Shown piece by piece: positions 24,102 through 36,627 of a DNA stretch of 64,000 nucleotides. This stretch comes from Thalassia testudinum (taxonomy: Eukaryota; Streptophyta; Magnoliopsida; Alismatales; Hydrocharitaceae). The DNA is taken from positions 42,793,001 to 42,857,000 of the forward strand of contig JAZHRO010000003.1 in assembly GCA_037157565.1 (NCBI GenBank). The letters run 5' to 3'. The notes under the pieces were generated by a model. The model was not told the origin of the DNA and made no database searches. It worked only from the letters and a program-made list of their open reading frames with translations. The stretch's first letter is position 1; each line of letters starts with the position of its first letter. The position numbers were made by a program, and so were the translations under genes.

Positions 24102-25464
24102 GCACTACCGCAGGAAGAATTGGGGGATACGAAGGGAAAAGGAGATGAGAGAAATGACGTCGCAAAGGTACACTTGATGACAAATCTATACAATCAAATT
24201 CCTAACCTCTACAGTGTGCCCTTAGACCTAAAGATCTAAGTTACCTACTATCATGACCTACGGAACCGAATGCGAGCACCGCGGAACCACCGGACCAGAT
24301 TGAAAGGCCGTTTGCCTCAGTCTTAGACACCCGATAGCATGTGGGAACCCTCACCAGCACGTAGGTGCTACACACAGGTAGTTAGACCTCCAATCCTTAA
24401 TAAGGGTCAAGTCGCTACCAATTTTAATTAGAGGCTTAGGATCAAGTGCTTCTGGAATGTGAAGGGCATTGTTTACGGGTAATGCCCAAGTGGTTGATTT
24501 TTAGAGAGTGTGTAAACCAAGCATGCAACGGGGAAATCTCCCCAAATTGAAGTTTTAATTGGTGAATAGTTTTTAGAGTTTCAGCCTTAAGTAGTATGGA
24601 TTTTAGGATTTCGCTGAATTACCAATTCAACCAATCTCCGGGTTTTGAGAGAATACAAGTTTTTTTTCTAAGCCCAACAAACCCTTCTTCAATGTTAGTT
24701 GGTTAATGCATGCTAAAATGCAATGGGCTTCCCTAGATGGAGATTTCTATGTGTGGATGCACGAGTCAATTTTAGATTAGTGTGAAAGGGAGCCAAAGCA
24801 CTTCAATTCAAGTGCTCCCAATCACCAAAATGATTTCCACACACAAGGCTCAACCATAAGATAAATAAAATCAAATTGTTGGGGTTGAAGTATTCGGGAT
24901 CGAATCTTAGGCACGTGTAAGGTCGTGGTGGGGTTGGAATCAACTCAATTCCAAGTCTCCCTACCAAAAATGTGTTCCCGAATCGCAGATAAATGAGGTA
25001 AAGAGGGATGGCAATCAATCTTTTTATTTTTGCCTCCAAGAATACTTCACACGACGAAGGATTCAAGAATCAAGGTTCTTGGATCTTCGTTATGAGAAGT
25101 TTGACGGGAAATCCTGAGGCGGTGGGAGTGATGACAAACAATCAAACAAGTGATTTTTAATCCACTCGCCCCAAGAGATCCCAAGAAGTTTTTTTTTATT
25201 ATTATTATTAAGGTGACAAGTTGACCTAAGTTGCTAAGAAAGAGAGACCTACCTGTTTAGCAACGTGGGCGAAGTTCCAGTGCGGTGTCGGCGGCTTTAT
25301 GCTCTGGTTCTCGCCTTGGATTTGCCCACGTCTCCGACTTCGTCTGCCTGCCTTCTCCTTGCAACTGGTTCACTTGCACACCAATAAACAGAAACACCCG
25401 TGAAGAGAAGGGTGTGAGAAGAGAGAAATTAAAGGAATGGAGTAGAAACTTACCTGAATGCGCA
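24102..25464 (-). other. Leader of G with splice-like signals
   Basis: About 1.36 kb between primer site and gag. A CAG/GTAAGT donor (reverse of 25448-25453) lies 12 bases inside the primer site, and a pyrimidine-rich stretch ending GGTAG sits three bases before the gag ATG. GGGAGC and GCTCCC at 24791-24822 form a hairpin enclosing AGCACTT/AAGTGCT. Near 24470 the minus strand keeps the CACATTCC...AGCAC block seen in the leaders of B and D. No gene seen. Confidence 0.5.
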
Positions 25465-25484
25465 CCTCTCCGGCAATGGTGCTA
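25465..25484 (-). other. Primer binding site of G (diverged)
   Basis: Minus strand TAGCACCATTGCCGGAGAGG, eight bases from the LTR. It corresponds to the tRNA-Asp-type site of B and D with several substitutions. Confidence 0.65.
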
Positions 25485-25939
25485 GAAAAGGGTGGTGTAG
25501 ACCCGGATAGGTTGTGTTAATATGATGATTTAATCGTTGGAATGCGTATAGTGGTTAACCTAAATCGGGCCTAACCATCTTTATACAAAAAATTTTTAAC
25601 CTGGCCTACTTGATTTTATCTTGGTCACTTTTAGGCCCAGGGTCAAACTCAGGGAAGCGGGATTACAGGTGAATAAGTTTCTATGCCTGCCCTACAATGA
25701 ATCTCTTTCGTTCGCTTATTATGTTTTTGGTGTTTTCCTATTTAAGATTTTTTTTCTAATAATTTTTTGTCCTTAAGGTACACCCTCAAAATCAGGTTCT
25801 TGGCTTTGAGCCAAATTAGGGTTTCAAAACTGGTCTTGCTATTCGCAAGACTGAGTACACTGCAAGTCAAGGATTATCTTTTCTCTTTTATATATATATA
25901 TTTTATCTTTTTAATTGCAGAAGAGAGAAATAGAAATAA

Positions 25940-26229
25940 GATAAATATAGTATATATATATGTATATATTATATATGTATATAGGGGTGGGGGTGGAGGT
26001 GGAAATGGCATGTAGCACGGTGTCGAGTCGATCGTCGTCTAGGAAGACGCAACCAACAGGACGAAGTGCCGCGTGGAGTGTAGGATGGATGGGTGGAAAA
26101 TGTGTGCGAAGATGCTTTCTGTATGCGTGTACCGGGGAATATCAGCAACTGGTGCAAATATTCCCGCGATACAACGTGTGGTAGGTGATATGAATATATA
26201 TATATGTATGTATTTATGAAAATATATAC

Positions 26230-26283
<54 letters not shown>

Positions 26284-26423
26284 ATATAACTATATAGATG
26301 TATATATATATGTATATAGATATATGTAGATATATATATATATATATGTATTTATAGTTATAGATGTATATGTATATATGTATGTATATTTGTCTATTTG
26401 TATATATGTATAAATATATGTGT

Positions 26424-26455
<32 letters not shown>

Positions 26456-26460
26456 GTATA

Positions 26461-26505
<45 letters not shown>

Positions 26506-26872
26506 ATATACTTATACTTAGTTGTATGGGTAATAATATATGTATAGATATATATATATATTTATACGTATATAAATATATGTATATATGTAAATATATA
26601 TGTGTATATATATATATATAAGTATATAGATATATATATATGTATGTATGTATGTATGTATATATACTTATATATAATTGTATAGGTACTAATATGGATA
26701 TATATATATGTATGTGTATATATATATATATATAAATATATATAGGTATATATATATATATAAGTGTGTATATAGGCGTGTACAAGTGAGAGTGTGTGTG
26801 TGTGTATGTGTGAGGTGAGTGTCTGTGAGAGAGAGGGAGAGGGAGAGAGAGAGAGAGAGATCATTTGCTGGA
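25940..26872. repeat. TA/TATG simple repeat with TG and GA tails in G 5' LTR
   Basis: About 650 bp of ATATATGTATG-type sequence, then (GT)n and (GA)n runs. It is expanded relative to the copy in the 3' LTR. Confidence 0.9.
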
Positions 26873-27150
26873 GGAAGAGGCGTGGTGAGTTAAGTCGTCT
26901 GGATGCAACGGCCGACGTTTGGTGGTGCACGCGTAGGCGCATGAAGGCGCGCACGCTGGAGGGAGCGGGCGCGGGGAAGGTGTAGCATAGCGCGTTGCTG
27001 AGGTGAACGCGGGCGCTGAAGCAGGCGGGTGCAGACGCGAGAGCGGGTGCGGGGAGAGACGCGGGTGCAGGTGTGCGCGGACGGGTTGGCGACTGTTGCG
27101 GTGCGGAGAGAGAGCGCGTGGTGACCAGATAAGTGAAACTTTCTGGTCAT

Positions 27151-27203
27151 CGCACTGTAGCCACAGTGTCGCGCTCTCTAGCGTGAACAGTGGCTACAGT
27201 GCG
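27151..27203. other. 14-bp inverted repeat in G LTR
   Basis: CGCACTGTAGCCAC (27151-27164) and GTGGCTACAGTGCG (27190-27203) are perfect complements around a 25-base loop. The partner in the 3' LTR (about 15898-15951) has two mismatches. Confidence 0.7.
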
Positions 27204-27998
27204 CGCTTGGCTCGCGCGACCGGGTGCTGGTGGTTCTGCGTTTGCGGGCGCTGCGGAGCGAGCCCGTGCATGCGGAAAGAGCTGTGCCGGCTGCTGCAGG
27301 GGCACGCGGTGGCCTACGTGCGAGCGAGAGGTGGCCGACGCCTTGATATATCTGCGGTTGAGCTTCAAAGCTTGACTCTGTGGCAATGGCGGAAATGGCT
27401 AGAACGACGAAATCAGAGCGGTGAACCACCACGCCCACCGGCTCTTTGATGAGCTGGGCGGTGGTGGGACTCACAGTGGTGGTTGTGCACCACTGTGAGC
27501 TGCTCCTGCCCGCAGTGTAGCTCCTCAGAAGGAAGAGACACTGCGTATGGAGTGGAGAGGGGAGGAGACGGCCTGGAGAAGGAGCTGCTGTATGTGTTGT
27601 GTTGGACCAGGCTCCCGCAAAGAAGATAGCCGTGCCCTTTTTAAAGAGGATGGAGGCAAGCACAGCCATGCCCTGGGATGTGCATGGCTGTACATGCAGC
27701 TGGTAGGGCAAGCTACTGCAGAGAATGGCACGAAGAAGATCAAGCCATGCCCTACAGTCGCAGAGGAATTCAAAGCCAAAATGAAAATAAAAATAAAGAT
27801 GGTGAATTTGCGAGGCAGCACTTGAGGAAAACGTAAATTTCAAGGCCATTTTATTCACTCTCCTCCCCTCTCAAATAAATGCATGCATGCGTTTATTTTT
27901 ACAAATGCGACTATGGCTACCTAGTATACACTGGCAATGCTTGGAAATAGCACAAGATGGCACAATTGTAGGTGTATTTTTGCTGTGCAATCACCGGC

Positions 27999-29113
27999 CC
28001 ATCTCTGAAGACCATCCCTCGCTTGCTCTCAATCGTTGGATGACCATCCAATGGTCCATGGTGCATCCACGCTGTCCATCCAACAGCTAAGGATAAATAG
28101 ACGCAAAGAGGAAACCTTAACAGAATGCATGTGTAGCGCGTTGGCTCACGCGCTTGCGCTGGATCAAAAGAGCGTGGGTTCGATCCGCATGGCGCTCAAA
28201 TCAGGAAAGTGGGTGGCGTGGGTGCCATTGATCATTGGATCATGAATGGAGGGCAGAGATGTGACCGCGTGGCGCGATCAGGATGCTCTGTGGCTGCACG
28301 TGCAAACAAACACTCAACTAACGCACAAACTCACGTGTTTTGTTTAAACACAAAGGCAGCGTGGGTGCGTTTAAGCCATCATGAGGCGCTCAAAGAAGGC
28401 AAATGGTGAGCGAGAAAATTGAAGAGAACGCGTGTGGGAGCAGCGGAGTCGTTTGATCTTGATCCAAAGCTCCAGAATGTGCCACGTGTCGCCACTAGGT
28501 TGAATTTGAGCGTAGAGGGCACATATAAGGCTATTTTGAGGCCAAATTAGAGTCGTTGATCTCCCAATCAACGGATCTGATTGTCCTAAGGTTTTTGCAC
28601 GAGATGGAGGGCCAAAATGCCCCTTTTGCCCTCTATAAAAATTATAAAAGAAGGCCAAAGCCCCCTTGGATTGATCATCTCTTCCATCAACTCCAAGCAT
28701 CTCTTCCACCTTCTCCTCTGTGATTCTTCATCCCTCTACAACTCTGCTTCAACTTTCGTTTCGACACTCTGGATCTGAGGTGTTGTTGCATCTTGTACAT
28801 GCATCCTACAAGCAGCGTCGTCTCTCTACCTCCTTCTATCTCTCAGTTTATCTCTCTCTCTATCTATCTATCTATTTTTATTAGCATTTTCTATTATGAA
28901 AACTCTATCTAATTGCAATAAAATTCTGATCTTCTGAATGCCTGATATCGCTTTATACATATATATATATATATACACACACCAGTTAGAAATAGTCTTC
29001 TAAAGAGCTTCTGCATAAATTGAGATTGCCCCCTTACAAATTTATTTGTCGACGTATTTTCGTGCTATACTATAACTAAATAATCTTTTAAAATGCAATT
29101 AACGTGTTGAACA
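27999..29113 (+). repeat. 5' LTR of C, second segment
   Basis: Continues the C LTR after G and its CCGGC copy: ATCGTTGGATGACCATCC hairpin, tRNA-like module, TATA-like CTATAAAAATT at 28632, CT-rich stretch, and end GTTGAACA. Collinear with 35027-36174. Confidence 0.9.
28131..28190 (+). other. tRNA-like module in 5' LTR of C
   Basis: A-box-like TAGCGCGTTGG at 28134-28144 (one consensus mismatch) and an exact B-box GTTCGATCC at 28178-28186, 44 bases apart start to start, which is tRNA spacing. GCGC/GCGC can form a D-stem. The anticodon arm is not convincing, so it is not a functional tRNA gene. Confidence 0.6.
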
Positions 29114-29116
29114 AGT

Positions 29117-29136
29117 TGGCACCTTTGCCGGGGAGG
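29117..29136 (+). other. Primer binding site of C; splice donor at 29260
   Basis: TGGCACCTTTGCCGGGGAGG, three bases after the LTR end, tRNA-Asp type. A CAG/GTAAGT donor lies at 29260-29265. The acceptor equivalent near 30505 is mutated. Confidence 0.8.
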
Positions 29137-29826
29137 CAACGAAAATTTTTTTTGAAACTTTTCGATACATATTTGAGATTTCTAACTTGATTTTGTGTGT
29201 GTAGAAAATGAAGATATCTGAACCAGATACAACGGAAAAAGTGCAAGTTCGAATCTCAGGTAAGTACCCGTAGTTTAGATTAGTTAGATTTAGAAAAATT
29301 AGGATTTTCTTGAACCTTAGGATTAGTTAGAATTTGCTTGTTTATTGAAAAAAAAAGAAAAAAAATTCTCTTGATTTCTGGGCTGAAATAAAGTCTTATC
29401 TTATAAATTAAATCCTTGAATATCCACACGTTAAAAAATTCTCAAATTTTTACTAGACGTGGGTTTCAAAGTTAGAAACAACATATCCAAAATTTATGCA
29501 AATCTGAGTTACATAAAATTTATAAAAATTCATGCACTGATCTATTATCAATTCAGTTATTGTTCCTGATTTTTCAGAGTTCAAAATATGATAGGAATTT
29601 TTATACAACTTTGATTAACTTGAAATTTATGGCAATAAATTTATAAGATAATAAAAAATTTAGGAAAAATATGAAAAAAATATTTCATGTTTGTTTGTTT
29701 GTACGGATTATCGAATCACAAACTAGGGGTCAAAATAGACTACAAAATCCTAGTACAGTTTAAATCAGAAAAAAATAGAAAACATGGATTAAAAATTCTT
29801 GAAAAATATTTTCTGAGTGTATAATT

Positions 29827-29873
29827 AGTGGTGCAATAGGATCAGTTGATTGCATTTCTTGGGTTGCACCACT
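29827..29873 (+). other. Conserved AGTGGTGC hairpin in leader of C
   Basis: AGTGGTGC and GCACCACT flank a 31-base loop, matching B and D. The rest of 29137-30566 is AT-rich noncoding leader without a gene. Confidence 0.65.
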
Positions 29874-30566
29874 TCTCTGAATTTGAACTTAAAAGAATCA
29901 TCTAGAAATATCTGTACATAGGGTTTCACAATTAGGGTAGAGCACACTTGCATTTCTATTTAAAAGGGAATCTATCAACAAATTGGGATTTGCAAAATTC
30001 TTGTGGGACTCATCAAAACCTTGATTGAAAATATTAACTCAAGTGAATCCTAAAACACATTAACACAAGCAATTGAATCTTAAAATTCACTTCATCAAGA
30101 AAAATTGCTTGTGAACCCTTTTGCCTACACACTTCACATCTCTGAAATCAATCTTAAGGGAAAATAAACCCCCTAACGCCCATCATATTCCAAAAGCACA
30201 ATCAAACCCAAGCCTAAAATTGGGTAGACGTGCTTTAGGCAGGACCAATAGACTTGGGAACTTGAAACTAGATTGGGATAAGGTCAAGGTCTTGTCTACT
30301 TGGACCCATTTGTGACAAGAACGGCCGGTGCGGTAACCACGTTAACCTTTAGTGGTGTCCCACCATGCGAAGTGTCATAATGGATCCCACCCTTCTGGCC
30401 AGCCAAGTAATTCAAGGGTTGACCTAACCCAATCATGTTTTGGGGAACTAGGATTAAGTCTATTTAGGGTTAACACTATAAGGACTAGTTTGATTGCTTG
30501 CATTGAAAGGGCAGGGAATTCTCTCATCTGTCTTCTCTCTCTCATCTATTAACTTTCTTTTGGTAC

Positions 30567-32785
30567 ATGGATGCTAAAAGGTCTCTGAACCCTGACTTGG
30601 TACCACCTTTAGAGAGTAAACTAAGGAGAAGACCCAATTTTTCTGAATACATTCCAATAGCCAATTGCTATGAGGAAGAACTGATTGAGGAGGAAACCAT
30701 GGACCCACACTCTTTTGCCTCACAATATTACTCCTTTTCTCCTTATCCCAACCCTTCCCTTACTTCAACTGCTTCAGGATGGGAGAACTCTCCTCAACAC
30801 CCAGGACTTGATTCCCTTGCCTACACCTCATATTCCTCGAGTATAGCCAGGCCTACCTTGAATCCCAAATGAATCTTTGGATATCAAGGATCTCTACAAC
30901 CTCAAAAGACACTCTCCATGTAGGACCAGCACCTGATTGGCATGACCAACTATCTTGACCAATTCAGCCAAACTCATCTCTCCCCAGATCAGGGATATGC
31001 CTCAGAATCCCAATACCTAGAATACCAATCCTATCCTTGAAATCACTTTGCAAATTATCCCAATTCCACCCAAACAACTTCACCTTCTCAGTGGGATAAC
31101 CCTACTGCACCAAACCAAGGATATGATTTTTACCCTAGGTATTCAGATGATAGATATTCTGATTCAACTGAGGAAAGAAATCCTGGAAATTATTATCCTT
31201 AGCCTGATCAAATCCCTGACCATGGTGGTGATCCTGAGATCACCCAATTACTCCAGGTAGTTCAGGGGATGAGACAAGCTAAAAAAGGAAATACAGATAA
31301 TCTGACAAACTAGCTCAATAGAATCCAGAAAGCATAAGGTGATAAAACTGGTCCGAGTATGCTACAAGTTGGTGGTAAGCCACTCAAGGTTGAGGATCCA
31401 ACCTTAAGTATGACATCTTATCCAATCCCAACGTCTACATACACTAAGCCCACCCACTAGCCTGTGATTATGTAGAACAGATCCTACCCAGGTCTACAAC
31501 TGAACTAATAAATGATTTTGGTATCCCAGAAACTGACTTTGAGGAGGAAGACTCAGTTGAAGAAATACATCTTGATTTTGGCCGTGAATTGCAACCATTC
31601 TATTTTGAGGAGCCAATCCATAGTGCGCTGGAGTATGAGTCTTTTTTGTTTAAAGATACACAATTGGACTACATGGATGATTTGGGAAAATTAGAGCAAG
31701 ATCAAGAACATAGAAAGATTGGGGACAGTGACACTCCCAACCAAGTACGATTAGATGGCTCTAATATGTTCTTGTCTAACAATTACCATGATCAGATGTG
31801 CTTCAATGATTCGATATCTAGATTTGGTGATACTAATCATTCTAAGATATCCCATATAGAAGCTGAATCTACTTTCACTTCTATCTCAGCTAATTTGCAC
31901 CCTTCTCTTCCCATCCACCAACAAAACAGACAATCCCCTTCTGAAAAAGATGTTCAGAAAATTGCAGAATTACTGGGGATGACTTATGAGGATCTATCTG
32001 AGGAAGAAAGGAATTTAGCTGAATCATGGAATCCTGAGGAGTTTGATTTGATTGATGAGAAACAAGAAGACATTCCCTTAGAAGATATAGTCCAAGAGAA
32101 AAACAGCTGGGATCAAATTCAGTAGTCCACAGAACAAAAAGGATTTGAGGTGTTGACTAATCTAAACCCTGATCTTGGGGCTGTGATTCTAAGGAATAAT
32201 GAATTTCTGTCCATTATATTTGAAGACTTGCATCATGATTTGGGTGACTCGAATGAGACTTTTGATCACCCCAGGGATAAGATTAAGGATTCTGATAAAT
32301 CCAAAACTATTGAGATGGACCACTGGATCTTATTTGACTCACCTACTTGACATCCATCCATACCTAACTTAACTTGCGAAGTGGTTTCCTATACCATTTT
32401 AGACTACACCACTTGGGTTCCTCCTTTCATTTCCCATCATTTCAGGACCCATTTGATTTATTCCCCATGAACCACCCTATATCCACCTTATCTACCTTCC
32501 TCATGCATCACCTTTTAAGGTTGCCACTATCTACTTTCCACTCTGGCACCCACACTAATGTTTCTCTCTTTTGTAGCATCTGGCTGTAAATAGTTTCAAG
32601 CCTATTCACTTTATTTTTCCGACCTTTTAGGCTTGGTATTCACCATCAGCTGATCCGCATTTGTGGATCACTGATCCTTGCACTGCATGACCATATCTTC
32701 ATTTTAATCCTAACTCAACCCATTAATCTAGTCATTCATTTTTGGGTTTAAGTCCAGCAAATGATGTTAAACTTAGCATTGGCTA
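30567..32785 (+). pseudogene. Unknown element protein, broken copy in C
   Basis: Starts at an ATG (30567) and encodes a Tyr/Ser/Pro-rich N-terminal part, then several short open pieces in shifting frames. The longest, 31589-32125 (178 residues), is rich in Glu and Asp. Near 32650-32740 the translation HHQLIRICGSLILALHDH plus a hydrophobic run aligns with HHNLVHICG and the hydrophobic end of the D protein. At 32752-32805 the block GATGTTAAACTTAGC...GGAGGCAACCCA marks the frame end, as in E and G. More diverged from D than A or B; function unknown. Confidence 0.6.
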
Positions 32786-32914
32786 GGAGGCAACCCAATA
32801 TTCATTATAGGTAGATTTGCATCCTCTGCATCCATGCTGACTTGGATTAACAAGAATAGTTAGGTGATATCCCTTCCTCTCACTTATTATATTTTGATTT
32901 TCATGCATACATTT

Positions 32915-32955
32915 CAATGAGGACATTGTAATGAAGAGGCATGGGGGGGTGGACA
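32915..32955 (+). other. Internal polypurine motif of C
   Basis: CAATGAGGACATTG and GGCATGGGGGGGTGGACA, just after the frame, as in A, D, E and G. Confidence 0.6.
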
Positions 32956-34498
32956 TTGCATGTCTTATTTTTTTTTATGTCAAAAAAAAAAATGCATTTA
33001 GGCATAAAGAATTTTTATTAAGGTTTTATTAGGGATTTATTTTTAAGTTGATTCCTGAGTTTAGAATCCAGTACAATTTTACACTTACATGTAGAATTTG
33101 CAATGGATCCTCTGTGAAGACCTATAAACATCTTTAGTTTATCTAAAAGAAGTAATGCTTCTTCTCCAAAGCCCTCGAACAGTAATTAGGGAGTCAGGAA
33201 AACTATCTTCTAACAGATCCACCAAACAAGTGTGAGCTGAGAGTAGAAAGTCTACTGGTGCTCTAAGGCTAGTATGAGGAATCTTAACTTCTAGATAATT
33301 AGATAATGATACTTGGAGTTAAGCATAGTTTTTACTATCGGTTTCTGCATACTAGTTTTTAGTGTGAATATCTTGAGAGTCACCAAATAAAGCAAATACG
33401 CAGAGAGCGGGTTCTGATAAAACTAGGACTAAGGTGGATGGTCACGACCGTCCTTTACGGAATCCTCGGCTGAAGGAGGGTACCAATATCAGGTTAGAAA
33501 TACATTATCCTATCCATTCCCTTCCCGGTGTCGAGAATAGGCACTTCCACCAAATAAGCCACCCGATATCCTCTTGAATATCCCTAATCCTGAATAATGC
33601 CTCATGAATAAAAGTTCGTATGCTATATTGTGTTGTGTTAGTAGATATTTGGATGCAAAAAAAAAGAGAGAAAGAAAAAAAGAGAGAAGAAAAAAAAATA
33701 CATTTATAGAAAAAATAGAGGAAAAAGAAAAGAAAAGAAAAAATATATATATACATAGAAAAAATTTAGAAAAAGAAAAGAGCAGAAAAAATGAGTTTGA
33801 GTTAGAGTTTATTTCAAGTATAATGAGGCAACAACACCTACCACCCTCATGATCCACCAAATATAACCTTGACCTACTTTTCTTTATTTCTGGTTGCCTG
33901 AATACGGGCTGAGGAATTCTGACTTAGTTGTAGAGTTATTAGAACCTAATCAGAGTGATAATGCCAGGAGAGACCACCAAATATACTGACAAATCTGGTG
34001 AGATTGTGAGCTCTAAAAGGAAAGAGAGGAAAAGAAGAGAAAGAAAGAGATAGAAAGAAAAAGAAAGAGAGAGAACGCATATAAAGGAATTAAAGAGAGC
34101 ACAGTTTCTCGCGTCTCTCTGAGTTGAATTATTTAATAGTCCAGAAATCCAAGTTCTAAAGTATTAGTCTATATGTAGCACCAGATGAGTGTGAGCCACA
34201 AAAAATAAATCCACTTGACTTCAATCATTTTCTACCTAAGCCAAAAGCCAGAGCTGAATTTACAAATTATTGTATAACCCCAAGGGGAGAAGTCTGCCTA
34301 TCTCAATAGATTTCTACTAAGGGTCAAGTATGAGCTTTAGATGTGGATTGACTTTTCACTTGGATCCGTTGCATAGGCAACAACAAAACATTTTCATGAT
34401 TGTCTGGATTTCTAAAGCTTTGGATGAAAACAAAAGACACAAACCTCTAGTCAAACTCTTGATAAAAATTAGTCATATAGGACCACTTTGCATTTGCA
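32956..34498 (+). other. 3' noncoding region of C
   Basis: Holds A-rich sequence (33655-33800) and GA-rich sequence (34015-34080). I see neither the paired box of the other elements in clear form nor any gene. Confidence 0.5.
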
Positions 34499-34534
34499 TT
34501 CGCTAGGGACTAGCAAGATTTAGGCATGAGGGTG
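34499..34534 (+). other. 3' stem-loop and polypurine tract of C
   Basis: TTCGCTAGGGACTAGCAAG followed by TAGGCATGAGGGTG at the LTR edge. Confidence 0.75.
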
Positions 34535-36174
34535 TGATTGCACAGCAATCATGCAACCTAAATCACCTGAATTAAGCTAGATTCTAACATAACTTAGGAA
34601 TAATGCATTCATAGGCATCGTAATTTGCATAATAGCTAATTTATTAGTCATATAGATAATATCGTCATTTTATGTACTAATGAGAGATGATTTTAATCGC
34701 AGATTATTCGAAGCCACGGATGTTAGATCAGTTCAGATAGATCTGATCAGAACGACGATGGGAGTCCAACGCTTCCGAAATCTTGATCAGACAACTAGAG
34801 CATTGTGTGCAGTCCATAAAAGAATAGAGATCATGGAGCCAAAGGATAAAGATCCGAACCTCAGATGAAAGATCCAACTATACAGATGGATCTGGATCAA
34901 CGATCGCAGTCCAACAGCGCAAAAATCAACCCGATCAAAGGTCAACATCACCAGATACAAAGAAAAGAAGATGGACGACCATGATGGCACCACGTGGCAC
35001 CATCACAGTCGCCCCTCACCACCAGCCCTTCTCTAAAGACCATCCCTCACCCGCTCTCAACCATTGGATGGCCATCCAACGGTCCATGATGCATCCACGT
35101 TGTCCATCCAACGGCTAAGGATAAATAGACGCAAAGAGGAAACCTTAACAGAATGCACGCGTAGCTCGTTGGCTCACGCGCTTGAGTTGGATCAGAAGAG
35201 CATGGGTTTGATCCGCACGATGCTCAAATAAGGAATGCGGGTGGCATGGGTGCCATTGACCATCAGACCACGAACGGAGGGCAGAGATGTGATTGCATGA
35301 CATGATCAGGACGCTCCACGGCTACGTGCGCAAACAAACATGCGACTAATGCGTAAACCCACGCATTTTGTTTAAACGTAAGGGTAGCGCGGCTGATGTT
35401 GAGGCGCTCAAAGAAGGCAAACGACGAGTAGGAAAATTGAAGAGAACATGCGTGGGAGCAGCGAAGTTGTCTGATCTTGATCCAAAGCTCTAGAACGTGC
35501 TATGTGTTGCCACCAGGTTGAATTCGAGCGTAAAGGGCACATATAAGGCTATTTTGAGGCCAAATCAGAGCCGTTGTCTCTTAATCAATGGATCTGATTG
35601 GCCTAAGGTTGTTGCACGAGATGGAGGGCCAAAATGCCCCTTTTTCCCTCCATAAAAATTATAAAGAAGGCCAAAGCCCCCTTTGATGGATCATCTCTTC
35701 CATCAACTCCAGACATCTCTTCCACCTTCTTCTCTGTGATTCTTCATCCCTCTGCAACTCTGCTCCAACCTTTGTTCCGGCACTCTGGATCTAAGGTGTT
35801 GTCGCATCTCATACAAGCATCCTACAAGCAGCGTCGTCTCTCTGCCTCCTTCTATCTCTCTCTATTTCTCTCTCTCTCTCTCTATCTATCTGTCTTCTAT
35901 CTATCTATCTGTTTTTATTAGCATTCTCTATTGTGAAAACTCTATCTAATTGTAATAAAATTCTGATCTTCTGAGTGCCTGATATCTCTTTATACATATA
36001 TACATATATAAATACTTGTTAGAAATAATTTTCCAAAGAGCTTCTGCATAAATCGAGATTACCTCCCTACGAATGACCTGATACTCACCGGTCTTTATAA
36101 ATTTATTTGTCGATGTATTTTCGCACTATATTACAACTAAATAATCTTTTAAAATGCGATTAACGTTTCGAACA
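34535..36174 (+). repeat. 3' LTR of C (1640 bp)
   Basis: Begins TGATTGCACAGC and ends TTTCGAACA. Carries the CCATTGGATGGCCATCCAACGG hairpin near 35080, a tRNA-like module at 35159-35218 whose B-box C has mutated to T, a TATA-like ATAAAAATTATAAAG near 35652, and (CT)n/(TCTA)n runs at 35855-35920. Confidence 0.92.
35159..35218 (+). other. tRNA-like module in 3' LTR of C
   Basis: TAGCTCGTTGG (35162-35172) and GTTTGATCC (35206-35214), 44 bases apart. This is the same module as at 28131, with a decayed B-box. Confidence 0.5.
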
Positions 36175-36179
36175 CCGGG

Positions 36180-36627
36180 CCGGTATTTCTCTTTAAAAAA
36201 CGATGTCATCTTTTGTAATGGAGTATAGTGGTTACGAAAATGTACCATTCATAGAAATCGATGCTCAGAATGCTTTGAGATAGTCTCAGGTGTTGAGAAT
36301 GGGTGAGGGTGATGCACAAGCTTTGCATGATTATTTTGTACATATGCTGCTGAAATTCCTAGACTTCTACTTGTTAGATCTTGATACTAATGGCAGTCTT
36401 CAAAATGTCTTCTGGTGTGATAATCGTTCTCGTCTAACATGTCATTTTTTGGCGATGTAGTTACTTTTGACACAACATATCTCACCAATAAGTACGAGAT
36501 GCCATCTGCACCTTTCGTTGGTGTAAATCACATGGCAACTCTATTCTTCTTGGTTGTGGCCTCCTTTGTGAGGAGACAATGGAGACCTTCATTTGGATTT
36601 TTCGTGCTTGGCTCCAATGTATGAGAG
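36180..36627 (+). pseudogene. FAR1/MULE transposase gene, part 2: linker and start of catalytic core
   Basis: The linker reads GYENVPFIEIDAQNALR, a stop, then GEGDAQALHDYF and NGSLQNVFWCDNRSR, matching the segment before the transposase core. A frame change near 36440 leads into [20 protein letters not shown], with the first catalytic Asp in FDTTY, and [13 protein letters not shown]. The last exon bases encode [14 protein letters not shown], then a GTCAGT donor at 36628. Splicing to 41967 restores the reading M-R-G-A-Q-S-M-A-I-V-T-D, the order expected for the family. Inactive because of the stop and frame changes. Confidence 0.82.

Larger units (their letters stand above)
14428..27993 (-). 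mobile_element. Element G: Athila-lineage Ty3/gypsy retrotransposon, decayed
   Basis: On the plus strand the LTRs read TGGTGTAGACCCGG...GTGCAATCA (14428-16740 and 25493-27993), flanked by the 5-bp duplication CCGGC at 14423-14427 and 27994-27998. In element sense (minus strand) the order is 5' LTR, primer site, leader, gag, protease, RT, RNase H, integrase, 3' noncoding region, 3' LTR. RT box FMDDFLVFG, the RNase H segment with [19 protein letters not shown] and gag-pol in a single frame are typical of Athila. The frame has at least eight in-frame stops and two frame changes, so it is inactive. No env-like frame is visible downstream of integrase. Confidence 0.93.
25493..27993 (-). repeat. 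5' LTR of G (2501 bp)
   Basis: Pairs with 14428-16740. Substitutions are scattered throughout and the TA satellite is longer. It ends GTGCAATCA on the plus strand, followed by the CCGGC duplication. Confidence 0.93.
13945..36174 (+). mobile_element. Element C: non-autonomous Athila-like LTR retrotransposon, split by G
   Basis: LTRs begin TGATTKCAYAGCAATCATGC (13945 and 34535) and end GAACA (29113 and 36174). The flanks read CCAAG (13940-13944) and CCGGG (36175-36179), consistent with one 5-bp duplication altered by two transitions. The FAR1/MULE frame continues on both sides, which independently supports the boundaries. Without G the element is about 8.66 kb: primer site 29117, leader, a broken unknown protein frame 30567-32785, 3' noncoding region and polypurine tract 34499-34534. 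No polymerase. Confidence 0.88.

Noticed and set aside
33505..33860. Phe/Leu/Ser-rich minus frame in the 3' region of C
   Set aside because: Opposite strand of an A-rich purine stretch; low-complexity.
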